A stretch of 64,000 bases of DNA. Origin: Limonium bicolor (Eukaryota; Streptophyta; Magnoliopsida; Caryophyllales; Plumbaginaceae). This document shows, in pieces, positions 20,785-31,753 of the stretch. Under the pieces are notes generated by a model that saw nothing but the letters and a program-made list of their open reading frames with translations, made no database searches and was not told the origin of the DNA. The stretch lies in NCBI GenBank assembly GCA_023374045.1, contig CM041777.1, positions 484,507,594-484,571,593 on the forward strand. The letters are read 5' to 3'. The translations under genes were made by a program, and so were the position numbers. Position 1 is the stretch's first letter; every line of letters begins with the position of its first letter.

Positions 20785-22155
20785 TGTTGATCAAAATAGT
20801 GGTGGAACTATCTTGCTAACTAAGGGCAGTGAATCCTATCATTGCAGTAAAATAAGGTCATATCCACAGGAACTTTGTAACTATCTAGTTAATTATAAGT
20901 TTAGTAAATGTGCAAGAATATAAACAAAAGTGCATAAGCTTAAATTGAGGGGGTTTTGAGATTTTGGTTTGATTAAGGGAAGATAAAAAATGCAATAAAC
21001 CTAAACTAACTAAGCTAAGATAGGTGTACTCCGGAATGGAGGGAATCGCCCAAATATACCTAAATGTACTCATAAACCTACCTCACTTTAGTTGTCTATT
21101 AGAGCTAATGTAATGATTCTCCAAATCTTGGACTAATGAAATCTTACCTAATTAATCACACCCCTTAATTCAAAGAAGGTTAGAGTCACTACATTGCATT
21201 AATTTCAAGCCCCTAACAATAGCCCTAAGGTTCCACTCCCTAATTTAGAGAAATGAAAGTTAGGGTTTGTCCCCAATTTGTCTAATTCCAAGCTCAAGAC
21301 ATAATTTTGCAAGGAACCATAACAAATGCAATACAAGGCATTCATAAAGCATTTAAGAGACAAAATCAACTATTATAAAGAGGTAAGTATTACAAGCAAC
21401 ATTTAGGGATTTGGGGTCAAACCCCCATCCTAGAGCACATATGAAACTACACAACCATTAGAGAGTAGAGGAGGGAGAAAGAGAAAGAAATAGCCATGGG
21501 AGGAGCTTGGAAGCTTCAATGGAGTGGGTCTTCTCCTCCTTCTCTTATTCTTCTTCCTTTTCTTTCTTTCTTTTCTTCTTCTTCTTCTTCCCTCTTTCCT
21601 CTTCTTTTCCCATAGTCTTTGTGTTCTGGTAGCCTCCCCCTCTCTCTCCTTCTTTTTCAGCTTTTAAAAACGCAGATCTGGGTAAAATTTCGACCCGACC
21701 GACCCAAGGTGGGTCGGTCGGAGTCAGTAGCGATTTTGGGTGCGTTTTTAAGTCTGACCGACCCACCTTGGGTCATTCCTAGGGTCAGACGGGACCAGAA
21801 GCAGTTTCGGCCCCCGGAACGAGTGCTTTTCTGGCCTCCGGAACTAACGACCCACCCACCCAGGGTCGATCCTAGGGTCGGTCCTAGGGTTGATCTTATG
21901 GGCAGACTAATCTTCAAAACGCTTTATCTTCTTCGTTTTAGCTCTGATTTTGGATCCGTTTGCGCCCACGTGTTTTTCTTTTCGTCTACTTTATTCCTAG
22001 ATATTTTATTCCTCCTATTTCAGAAACAATTGTGTAAAACACCAATAATAAACAAAAGTAGGGGAAAACTAACTAGAGTGGAGAAATAAGCATGAAAAGT
22101 GTTGATAAAACATGTGAAATACACCTCTAAAACTTGTTCATTTGGACACTCATCA
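20785..22155 (-). repeat. Element D 3' LTR
   Basis: On the minus strand it starts TGATGAGTGTCCAAATGAAC and ends TTTTGATCAACA. It pairs with 24397-25834. Its inverted words (CCGACCGACCC with GGGTCGGTCGG around a 5-base loop, near 21695-21721) form a third family of LTR hairpins. It is shorter than its partner mainly in the CTT tract (here about 21535-21600). Confidence 0.88.
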
Positions 22156-22192
22156 CACCCCCACACTTACCTTTTTGCTTGTCCTCAAGCAA
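22156..22192 (-). promoter_or_regulatory. Element D polypurine tract with hairpin
   Basis: On the minus strand TTGCTTG, loop AGGA, CAAGCAA (complement of 22192-22175, a perfect 7-bp stem) is followed by AAGTGTGGGGGTG and then the 3' LTR. It is the same structure as in B at 58360-58396. Confidence 0.75.
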
Positions 22193-23295
22193 AACCAAGA
22201 ACCCATGCAAGTAAAGAATGCTCAAGACTTACAAATACTAACATGAATTGTAAGATAAGAGAAGAAGCAAAAAGGGATTAAAACTTTTGAGGAGTGTGAA
22301 CCATCTCTTAGTGGTGGCATTGGTGTGCTCAGGGCAAAATCAAATTTAGAGTTTCAGGGTATGATCCGGAGTGCTTCAAAGTTCTAAAGATTAGGTGACT
22401 TGAAGAACTTTTACCATGGCCAACTTCTCTCAAGAATGACCATTGAGAAGAAAACAAAAGGAAAATAGATTTATGCATTTGTTTCACTTTTGCATAAGAG
22501 ATGAGAAGATAAAATTTTGGCATCAAGCTTTTACATTTAAGAACACTCAACTCTCATTGTTGGTTACCAATGCCGTCTCACAAGTCCCTTAAAGGATTTT
22601 TACAAAGAAGCACCCCTTAGTGATCCCTAAGAGAGAAGACAGAGAGAACCCCTAAGCAATAAAAATCCAACCATTCAAGATCATTTGGTCACACCGCATG
22701 AAAAATACTCCTCAAATGCAGTCAAAAAGAAAATTTTGAGCATTTATCCCACAATTCATAACAGTATTTGTTCTTAATGAAAACAACTCACAACACAAGC
22801 GTCCAAGTTTTTGATTTTGGACAATCGCAAGATAAGCAGAGAGATTAAGTATTTAAGCACACAATTCACTAAAAAGGTCACTCCCCCCACACTTAATTTG
22901 AACAATGTCCTTATTGTTCATCAGACAAACTGGAGAAGGTTTCAGAAGACCTTTTAGGAAGCAGACAAAAGGAAAACACATGGGGCACAAGCAAGCATTA
23001 TAGCAGAAGCTATCCCCAGCAGAAGAATGCCTTAGAATCAAAATGAAGGAGAAATGAGAGACACAAAATTATAAGAAACTAGTACTCCCCTGGGATTGGT
23101 TTTGCTTGCATTGAAGGAACTTCCCCACACTTGAGTTTTAGCCTCAATTAGCGTAGCTTGGTTGGGTGTGGACGTTAAGTTGCACCTGCATAAAACACTA
23201 GAAACAACCAACTACAAACGGGGTTAAAAGTTAGCAAAAACAAAATCTAAGGAGAACTTAACAAATTAAAATAAATGAAAATGAAAGAAAATCAT
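22193..23295 (-). other. Element D 3' non-coding region
   Basis: About 1.1 kb with the upstream hairpin/purine module at 22884-22919 and a third AAGTGTGGGG-type run near 23121-23132 (minus strand). It has words in common with the 3' region of B (for example the AGAACTTTTACCATGGCCAA stretch near 22400, matching 58120-58140 of B on the other strand). No coding frame is supported. Confidence 0.6.
22884..22919 (-). promoter_or_regulatory. Upstream hairpin + purine module in D
   Basis: GAACAAT (complement of 22919-22913) pairs with ATTGTTC (complement of 22906-22900) around a short loop containing AGGA, followed by AAGTGTGGGGGGA. It is the counterpart of B 57650-57685. Confidence 0.65.
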
Positions 23296-23345
23296 CCGGG
23301 TTGCCTCCCGAGAAGCTGCCCTTCTTTAAGGTCTTTGGCAAGACC
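23296..23345 (-). promoter_or_regulatory. Structured post-pol element, copy in D
   Basis: GGTC/GACC (complement of 23345-23330) is followed by TCGGG, loop AGGCAA, CCCGG (complement of 23311-23296). It lies 15 bases after the open frame of D, just as it follows the pol stop in A and B. Its presence in an element without pol argues for a cis-acting role. Confidence 0.65.
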
Positions 23346-23518
23346 GTACCACCTTGAAGTCATCTGGGATCGAATATGAACGCTGAAGTCGGCTTCAACG
23401 GGTGGGTGGGGCGGGCATCATGAATAATTGAAAAATGGCCCGGATCAAAAGGAAATGTTACCTCAACACTTAGAATGTAGAAGTGCAAGCTCCACCGATC
23501 TTTCTTCAGATGGAAGTG

Positions 23519-24175
23519 TTAAGATTGTTGATCCTTGGTGCGAGGATCTAATTTTGGTGGAGCCTCCTCTTCGAAATTAAGGATGAAGACATCCTTATCT
23601 TCAATGAGAGGTGCATGAAGAGCTCTGGGGCGGACTTTGTCTTCTATCTCTGGTCCGGGATCAAAGGGAAAAGTGACCTCCACACTTTGCGGGTGAACTT
23701 TGAGTTTCCACCCTACTTCATTGATGCATAGATGGGGAAGGCCTTGATTCTCCAGGTGAAGATCAAAGTTTGATGGCTCCTCCTCCTCAAATTTGAGGAT
23801 GTAAATGTCCTCAGCCTCTTGGTGAGGCTCATGGGAAGAGCCTTGATGAAAATCAACTTCAGAGGGAGAAGACTCCTTGAAGTCAAGGTGGAAGTTATCC
23901 TCTGATGGCTTGTCTTCAAGCTCTGGTAGATGGTTGAATGGCGTGTTCTCAAGTTTAAACGGGGGAGGCGATAGAGAGCAACCCAAGTCCTCAGCAGGAT
24001 GATCTACCCTTGTCGTGATCACAGAACAGTGAGCACTCTCGTGGTCTCCTCCACTCTCTTGGCACCTGATCCATCGGTTGATGTCTTTTTTAGTGGGGTT
24101 TGGATCGATAGATAAGAACCGGTCCTCCATGAGAGTCACTGATCTTGGGATTAGATCGTCACAAGAGGGGCACAT
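23519..24175 (-). CDS. Element D acidic repeat protein (unknown)
   Basis: A frame of 218 codons from an ATG at 24175, in the place where other Athila elements carry gag-pol. I do not recognise the protein. It is rich in Glu, Asp, Pro and His and carries three related segments: EDNFHLDFKESSPSEVDF (residues 92-109), EDIYILKFEEEEPSNFDL (122-139) and DKDVFILNFEEEAPPKLD (193-210). The N terminus has MCPSC and a WIRCQESGG word. After the TAA at 23519 the same frame stays open to about 23360 and repeats the word VEVTFPFDPG (also residues 166-175), so the ancestral protein was probably about 50 residues longer. No signal peptide, membrane segment or enzyme motif is seen. Upstream, another frame from about 24270 reads toward the ATG and may be the true N terminus after a one-base error. 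Confidence 0.5.
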   Translation of the reverse strand: MCPSCDDLIPRSVTLMEDRFLSIDPNPTKKDINRWIRCQESGGDHESAHCSVITTRVDHPAEDLGCSLSPPPFKLENTPFNHLPELEDKPSEDNFHLDFKESSPSEVDFHQGSSHEPHQEAEDIYILKFEEEEPSNFDLHLENQGLPHLCINEVGWKLKVHPQSVEVTFPFDPGPEIEDKVRPRALHAPLIEDKDVFILNFEEEAPPKLDPRTKDQQS

Positions 24176-24396
24176 ATGGAAGGATCAACACCCTTGGCAA
24201 TCAATGTATTGGTCATAGGTTGCTCTAGGGGTATAGCCGTAACAACCTTATGCTTGATCATCATGACCATTTATCAAAGATAGGTTCCTAAAAAAAGAAA
24301 CACAAATTTATACACAAAAGGAAAAAATGCACAGAAACTAAACAGATTTTAAACCAGATAGTTGGACCGAAGTCCCCGACAATGGCACCAAAAACT
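24176..24396 (-). promoter_or_regulatory. Element D leader with primer-binding site
   Basis: Immediately after the 5' LTR (minus strand, from 24396) come AGTTTT and TGGTGCCATTGTCGGGGA, three changes from the tRNA-Asp site. A T-rich leader with TTTTTTTAGG near 24290, a possible splice acceptor, follows before the ORF. Confidence 0.7.
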
Positions 24397-25834
24397 TGTT
24401 GAGCAAAATAGTGGTGAACTATCTTGCTAACTAAGAGCAGTGAACCCTATCATTGTAGTACAACAAGGTCATATCCACAGGGACTTTGTAACTATCTTGT
24501 TAATTATAAGCTTAGTAAATGTGCAAATATAAACAAAAGTGCATAAGCTTAAATTGGGGGTTTTTGAGATTTTGGTTTGATTAAGGGAAGATAAAAAACG
24601 TAATAAACCTAAACTAACTAAGCTAAGATAGGTGTACTTCGGAATGGAGGGAATCGCCCAAATATACCTAAATGTACTCATAAACTTACCTCACTTTAGT
24701 TGTCTATTAGAGCGAATGTAATGATTCTTCAAATCTTGGACTAATCAAATCTTACCTAATTAATCACACCCCTTAATTCAAAGAAGGTTAGAGTCACTAG
24801 ATAGCATTAATTTCAAGCTCCTAACAATAGCCCTAAGGTTCCACTCCCTAATTTAGAGAAATGAAAGTTAGGGATTGTCCCCAATTTGTCTAATTCCAAG
24901 CTCAAGACATAATTTTGCAAGGAACCACAACAAATGCAATGCATGGCATTCATGAAGCATTTAAGAGTCAAAAGAAACAATTATAAAGAGGTAAGTATTA
25001 CAAGCAACATTTAGGGATTTGGGGTCAAACCCCCATCCTGGAGCACATATGAAACTACACAACCGTTAGAGAGTAGAGGAGGGAGAAAGAGAAAGAAATA
25101 GCCATGGGAGGAGCTTGGAAGCTTCAATGGAGGTGGGCCTTTTCCTTCTTCTCTTCTTCTTCTTCTTCTTCTTCTTCTTTTCTCTTCTTCTTCTTCTTCT
25201 TCTTCTTCTTTTCTTCTTCTTCTTCTTCTTTTCTTCTCTTCTTCTTCTTCTTCTCTTTTCTTCTTCTTCTTCCTCTTTTCTCTTCTTTTCCCATTGTTTT
25301 TGTTTTCTGGTAGCCTCCCCCTCTCTCCCCTTCTTTTTGTGCTTTTAAAAACGCAGATCTGGGCAAAATTTTGACCCAACCAACCCACCTAGGGTCGTAT
25401 CTAGGGTCGGTCAGAGTCAGTTGCAATTTCGGGTGCGTTTTTAATTCTGACCGACCCACCTTGGGTCGGTCCTAGGGTCATCCGGGACCAGAAGCAGTTT
25501 CAGCCCCCGGAACGAGCATTTTCGGCCTCCAGAACTTCTAACAAACCCACCCAGGGTCGGTCCTAGGGTCGGTCTTATGGGCAGGCTAATCTTCAAAACA
25601 CTATATCTTCTTCGTTTTAGCTCCGATTTTGGATCTGTTTGTGCCCACACGGTTGTCTTTTCGTCTACTTTATTCCTAGCTATTTTATTTCTCCTGTTTC
25701 AGCAACAATTGTGTAAAACACCAATAAAACACAAAATTAGAGGAAATCTAGCTAGAGTGGAGAAATGAGCATGAAAAGTGTTGATAAAACATATGAAATA
25801 CACCTCTAAAACATGATCATTTGGACACTCATCA
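24397..25834 (-). repeat. Element D 5' LTR with expanded CTT tract
   Basis: On the minus strand it starts TGATGAGTGTCC at 25834 and ends GCTCAACA at 24397. It contains GACCGACCC/GGGTCGGTC hairpin words near 25370-25580 and a long CTT/GAA tract at 25140-25290, much longer than in the other LTR. The last bases GCTCAACA are the same as in element B. Confidence 0.88.
25140..25290. repeat. (CTT)n microsatellite
   Basis: About 150 bp of CTT repeats with occasional CTTTT interruptions in the D 5' LTR. The homologous site in the other LTR (about 21535-21600) is less than half as long. Frames crossing it encode only Ser/Phe or Lys/Glu runs and are not genes. Confidence 0.9.
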
Positions 25835-25839
25835 TTGAC

Positions 25840-25921
25840 CTGACACATTGCCGTACCAGGTGCAAAAATGTCCAATAGCTGACTCTCGGGGTTGGTCCAG
25901 GCATGTATATTTGAACAGAGG
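25840..25921 (-). repeat. Element E 5' LTR, third piece
   Basis: A short remnant between D and solo LTR F. It carries GGTCCAGGCATGTATATTTG, which continues across F into the word TCCGGACCAA at 30801, restoring a GGTCCGGA / TCTGGACC-like hairpin in the original LTR. Confidence 0.6.
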
Positions 25922-28900
25922 TGTAACACCCCAACCCGAAATCCAATAACCTGAACGGCGATCACTCCCAAATAAAATACAACTGCAGCGGAAATAAATA
26001 CAACAACCGGGCGGTATTACAATGTCGTTGGCCACCCTTGTGACCAACAAGGCTAACTCCAAGTACAATTCTCAAAAGTCACGGTCTAAATACGAATACA
26101 ACCCGAGATACTAGGAATCAAACTAAAGGTACAATGAATAGGTAAGACAAATAACTAGTAGTAGACTCCCATAGCTTGGTCTACCCCACCTACTCTCAGT
26201 GTGGTGATCTTCTCAACTTCAGGTACCTGGAATTGTTTAGCCATGAAATGGCTCAGCAAAATAATTTGCCGGTATGGAAAACGTGCAGCCCATCGGCTAC
26301 TGGGCCACACCAACTAATTGTCGAATACATGCAGTTCATTTATAAAGCTGTAAATAAGCATAGCATGATAATCTCAAGTATCCACACAAGGACAATAATG
26401 TCAAAAAGAACAAGACTTCAGAAGGTCAAGTTAGCTGAACAGTAATCTTTTAATGATAGTCGGGTCCACACAATGGGACTGACAGGTATAAATGTATATC
26501 TCAAATAGTGAAGGTATAGTGACCTTGTTAAAATTGAAGGTTGGGAAACTAGTCCCTCAGAAGAAAACGTAGTTAACTCCTGTACTGAGAAATGTGGGAA
26601 TCGAAACCCTCGAGAGGAATGAAGTCTTCCTCTCCACTGAACTTTTGGGAATTGAACCCTCGAGAGGAATAAAGTCTTCCCCTCCACTGAAATGTTCCGT
26701 CGCGACGTATAACTGAATAGGAGACGACCTAAGACAGGTACAACTCCTGTAGCATGCATGGCTAGATCCAACTGGGCTCCTCGTTCTCGTAGTATAGAAT
26801 TGTTAGGTGTCATAGAAGACGTTAAACAAGAACATAATGTGTATTGTCAATTATCACGTTTAGGATAATGACGTTTGTTATGAAGTGAAGTTAGTGAGAA
26901 ACTTGTGAACAAGTTCTCGGTACAATAAAGCGCAGGTATTTAATCCATTGGTATTGTAGTGTTGTATGCGTGGGACATACATGTCATAGTTAGCAACATT
27001 CACGCATATAAAATAACACAACAGTGCACAAGAGTAAAACAACATTTTTCATTAATTATCTTGGTCGTTAATTCAAACAACAGATAGCACACAAGCCGGT
27101 GTAATCCGGTAGCAAACAGGTTGCAAGAATTCCATACCGTTCACTGTAGGTTGCAGTTGATTATACCCTGGTCAACGTCTGGTCAAACAAAGTCCTAGAA
27201 TAGGATTAACTGAGAGGGTTAATTTATGTTACCCTTATATAATGATCTTATTGGATCTTTCAACAAATTTCGTATTTGTTATTTTATGTGAGGTTTTTTC
27301 TTTTAATTACCTCAAGATTCAATGCATAACTTATTGTTATTCCTTTGATTTATTTATAAATCCTTTAACGTACATATATGTATTTATTTATTCATGTACT
27401 ATATTTGTTATTTATTTTAATTGTCTAGGTGACATAACAACTTATAATTTCCTAAGTATACTTATATGTCATGCATGGACATAATATTCTTATAGTTTTT
27501 ATTATTCCTCCTTCAATCATAAATTATAATTATTGGTTACCTTTAATTTCCTTATAACATATAAGTCATAGTTTTATCTTCATAATTCCTTTAACCAAAA
27601 TTCTTTCTTCTAATTCCTCCAAATATCCATATAGGACCTATATTTATTTAAATCTAAATTATTACCCTTATATTTCGGTTATTTACAAAACAACCACATT
27701 AATTCATAAACTTTACATTTAAATTCTAATCTCTTTATATAACATAGTTTTAATTCCTTATTTAATTAAATCACAAAACTACCATTAATATTTTGGTATA
27801 TACTTTTAAATATTGTAACTTTTGAAAATTACAACTTAGCCCCTCCAATTCTCGGCCTATATATATATATTTCTTATAATTGCAATTTAGCCACCAAATC
27901 TTATAATCTTTACATAATGCCTTATAAACTATGGTTTTAATTTTAATTCTCCATAAATGCCGAATATATATATATATAAATTCTTAAATTACCAAACTAA
28001 CCCCAAAGTAATTCGGCTTTGTCATTTATTTTTCCTTAATTACATTTTCATCCCAAAACTTTATAATAGTTTCTTAATAACTTATAAACTTTAGTCTAAA
28101 TACTTAATTCCTCAAAATTTCGAAGGTGAACCTAATAAATCTCTTAATTATGAATTCGCCCACTAATAAGTTCCAAACTTTCATAACAACTTTTATAAAT
28201 TACATAATAGCCCAAAACTTAATAAATGTTATTGTAACACTTGTTTAAATTATCTAAAATTCATAAACTTAATCCTTAACCTTATATTATATTATAATTA
28301 TACCAAACAAACCTTTAACTCTCGGTTTTCACATTAAACTCACCAAACTTTGTAAAAATTACATTTAAGCCACATAACTTAATTAATTAGCCATTTAAGC
28401 CTAATAAAATATTTTTAACTCACCAAACTTTATAGTATAAGTTTATATACATAAGTAACTCATAAAAATCTATTTTTCACTTAGACAATTCGGCCATAAT
28501 TAAAATAGCTACCATATAGCATATAAAAGTGGATTTATATGTCATAATAAATATACATAAATTCATATGAGTCATATAACTTATGTAAAAATTATTGTAA
28601 TGTCTTATATTGATTCTTAGCTCAAAATAATGTATTTTTGCCCTTGACATCTCGGCTTGAATTTGTATATAACATAAATAAATTTGTGACACAAAATGTG
28701 TCTTAAGGTAAATATTTTCCATATATGTTATAGATTATATTCTTGGCATATAATACCATATAGTTTCGGTTTTAATTAACCTAGGAGATGTACATAATTT
28801 TTGTATAATTTTTAGAAGCTTATCCAAGCTTAAAACATAAAGATTAACTTAATAAACTTACTTCTTAACAAAGGTGGTTAAGTGCTTGAACTCTTCTTGA

Positions 28901-30795
28901 ATCTCCAAGCTTTCTCCAAGGTGATATTGATGCTCCACTTTGGTTATATGCAAGTGGTGAAGGAGTTTAGGAGTTAGATCTTCAATAAAGATCTTAAGTA
29001 GATTTGTAAGTAGTTTTCCAAGAATTTACCTTAAGCTTTTTCTCCTTAGAATTTCGGCTCACCTATGGTAATTGAAGATCAAACTTTCCTTCATGAAAAT
29101 GAAGAAGAAAAGAACCTTAGAAGAAGTAGAAATCGGTTGCACAATAAAATGTGCTTTAAGGATTTTCAAGCTTGAAAACTACCTTAAGATAACCTTGAGA
29201 TGCTCCTTGGTTTAATGTTGGTTTGGACAACCTCCTTGGAACAATAGTTGATGTCGAATGCTTATTGATGTGCTAGGAAGAGTTTTGCTTCAAGGCTTGA
29301 CAAGAAATGCTAGGAAATTACCTTAAAGATGAAGATAGAAGTTAAAACTCCATTAATGGACTTAAGAGCTTCAAAGGAAGAAGATGAAGCAAGAAGATAG
29401 AGGAGAGAGCCTTACCAATTCGTGAGTGAAGTGTGCAAGGAGGAGAAATGAGGCTAAGCTCACGTAAATGCAAGAATGCACTTGGAATTTGATTTTTGTT
29501 TTGTTAATTTTTAATGTCAATTGACCATTCTTTTCTTTAGTTTATTCAATGAGTTATTGGCTCAATAAATGCCCTTCTTTCCAGCATATGATCGGCCATG
29601 TGGTGTGACAAGGCAAGAGTTGGAAGAAAATAATTGTGAGCTAGAAGACAAGGTAAGAAAAGTAAGTTTTATTCCTTTGATTTTTCAATGTTTGTAACTT
29701 GTCTTCTTCTTCATTGTAGGTGGACGATTTCAAGGAGTATTGAAGCTCATCAATCGGAATTCAAGAGCTAAGACCAAGCATGTTAGGTCATTTGAATTAT
29801 AAGGAATAAAAAAAGGTGGAATCTAGATCCACTTTTGCCTTTTTACATTTTGTTTTCTACCTAGCTCACATGGCCTTATTCCAATGCATTATTTCGACAG
29901 CTTGGTGGTCAAATGAGACCTACATACTTTGACATTAAGTATTATAACACATGGGAAGGTGAGTCACCATGTTTAAGCCTTTTATAAATTTTTAATGTAA
30001 ATTTTATACTAGTTTTTGAGCATAAAATCGGCCCCTATAGAGCACCTTGTTGGGTAGTGCCTCCAACTGATTTAGAGGGTCATTTTAACCCTATTTAAGA
30101 TTCTTAATTCGTGGTATGTCAAAAACTACAAGGTAATTGCGTAAAACGCGTTTTCGTGACACCCGAAGGTGTGTTTTTGTGCTCTAAGGAAATTTTGGGA
30201 AACCAATTGTTTTTATGAGTTCCAAGTGTTTATAAACACTTATTATAGTAAATAAACATATATTAAGATGTTACATTGAGTTATATGGGGTTACATCAAC
30301 CCATGACATAATTTACGGGCCATCGGGACACTCCCGGGCAAAAAGGAGCGCTAAGAAATCCTCCTGTGATTTTTGTTGAATTTTGAGAAACCACTTCGTG
30401 GGTTCTCTTTATAATGGTTAATAATGATGTTAGGAACTCTAGGAATTAATTTTATAGGAGTTCGTGCCACCTCGGCACTCCTCCGGACTTTTCGTGCTTT
30501 AAGGGGCGTGCGTGAGCACTCCCGAGCGTTTTGCGTTTTTGACTAAATATATCTTAGGGAATATGTTTATATATTCATATAATAATTGTATGACCACTTG
30601 GTTTGAATATTAGAGGGTCATACAAGGTCATGTTTGACCATATGCTTCTAAGGCGTTTTAGCGTTTATGGAGAAACGACTATTTTTACGTACGTTCTCAT
30701 GCATGGGTTTGCATGCGTACGTGAAATGATTTATATTTGGATTATTTTCCATTAAATAATGGTTTTATAATGTTAATTAGATTTGGGGTATTTCA
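25922..30795. mobile_element. Solo LTR F, 4.9 kb
   Basis: Starts TGTAACACCCCAACCC and ends TTTGGGGTATTTCA, flanked by a perfect 5-bp duplication AGAGG (25917-25921, 30796-30800). No gag, pol, primer site or second LTR lies inside, so it is either a very long solo LTR or a coding-free LTR derivative. Content: moderately GC-rich 5' part with a duplicated CCCTCGAGAGGAAT segment (26600-26690), very AT-rich 27200-28860, and leader-like sequence 28860-29760. The TGTAACACCC start is common in large-LTR Ty3/gypsy elements of plants; the lineage is inference. Confidence 0.75.
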
Positions 30796-30800
30796 AGAGG

Positions 30801-31096
30801 TCCGGACCAACTCCAAAATACACCAGAAAGACTGTTTTCACTCTCTTTCAGTCCAAATTCAATCCTTAGCCTCTTGATACATACTTCAAGACTTCTTCCA
30901 TGCACCTGAGCTCATCGTTAGCACATTATAGGCCATTTCTTGGGCATTTTAACCTGTTAAAAGTACAAAACCACGCGTAAGGGACATTCTACAAATTTAG
31001 CATAATAAAACACTTAAGCGGGAAAATTTAGGACAACATCACCTAATTTAATAGATAAATAAATCACAAAGTAATAGGTAAATTCCCTGCTTATTA
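30801..31096 (-). repeat. Element E 5' LTR, fourth piece (LTR start)
   Basis: On the minus strand this begins TAATAAGCAGGGAATTTACC at 31096, the counterpart of TGATAAGTGGGAAATTTATC at 2073 (first base pair TG mutated to TA). It shares AAGAGGCTAAGGA and the GTGTATTTTGGAG word with the left LTR. It ends the E element against LINE-like sequence. Confidence 0.7.
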
Positions 31097-31480
31097 GTTC
31101 CATCTCCCTTAATATCCTTTTCCACCGAAAATTCCACCTGAAACATCTCCATCCCAAAACCCCATATTAGAAACTACATCCCCTTTCTGAGCACTAGCCA
31201 CGTAAAGCCTAGCAAAGTTTTTCTTTAATGGTTGGTCATTAATCCATGGGTCTGCCTAGAATATTATCTCTGCACCATCTTCAGTTTCTAGTACCAGGTT
31301 GTTTTCCACGGTTTCCTTTACCCTCTGATTATTCATAACCAATTTTGTAGTCCCTGCCCATATTACTTTTGTTTTCCCCGCTCTTGTCGTGCAGATCTCA
31401 TCTATCCCATTACCATTTTTATCCCATATATTGAGCAGAGGGATTTCACTAGACAGAGTTATCAATACCAAAATCAGTTA
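31097..31480 (-). pseudogene. LINE reverse-transcriptase C-terminal fragment
   Basis: Minus-strand frame from about 31471 to 31256, then after a stop on to 31100. Words: VENNLVLETEDGAEIIF, then ADPWINDQPLKKNFARLY and VVSNMGFWDGDV. This follows the pattern of the zinc-binding region after the RT of plant LINEs (F-W-x-D-x-W, then P-L-x-x-x-F-x-R-L-Y). The fragment is interrupted by the insertion of element E. The remaining LINE is not recognisable on the far side of E. Confidence 0.45.
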
Positions 31481-31753
31481 AATGGCGGATAATTAGAAAG
31501 TGATGGTTAGATTTAGTAATAACACTTTTGATTGTTTAGACCGAGTTCTCTGTACTTAGTTGTGGGGCTTTTGTTATTCTCCCCACTCTTTCAACTATTT
31601 TGGCAATCATGTATGCTTACTGCCACCTGTTTTATTTTGATATTCTTTATCCTAACCCTATAGTACCCCTAGGAATACTTATGGTATCTGAAAATCATTA
31701 CCTTTTAAAAAACCCTTTCAATTTCCACGAGTAGGCCGAGCTATCAACAACAA

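Larger units (their letters stand above)
20785..25834 (-). mobile_element. Element D: complete non-autonomous Athila-type element
   Basis: A 5.05-kb element with LTRs of about 1.4 kb, flanked by a perfect 5-bp duplication TTGAC (20780-20784, 25835-25839). On the minus strand it reads: 5' LTR 25834-24397, a tRNA-Asp-like primer site, one ORF, the post-pol double hairpin, two hairpin/purine modules, and 3' LTR 22155-20785. Gag, protease, RT and integrase are all absent. The retained signals are exactly those a partner Athila would need to package and copy it. It inserted into the LTR of E. Confidence 0.9.

Noticed and set aside
21618..22089. 156-codon forward frame in the D LTR
   Set aside because: It crosses the LTR hairpin words and U3/R sequence on the antisense strand of D, shows no domain, and is not conserved with the other LTR at 25577-25768 beyond nucleotide similarity.
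25104..25459. Overlapping frames encoding Ser/Phe or Lys/Glu runs
   Set aside because: They are translations of the CTT/GAA microsatellite in the D LTR, open only because the repeat lacks stop codons.
27242..28722. Short Tyr/Ile/Phe-rich frames in solo LTR F
   Set aside because: Very AT-rich sequence; composition alone gives such frames, and they lack any motif.
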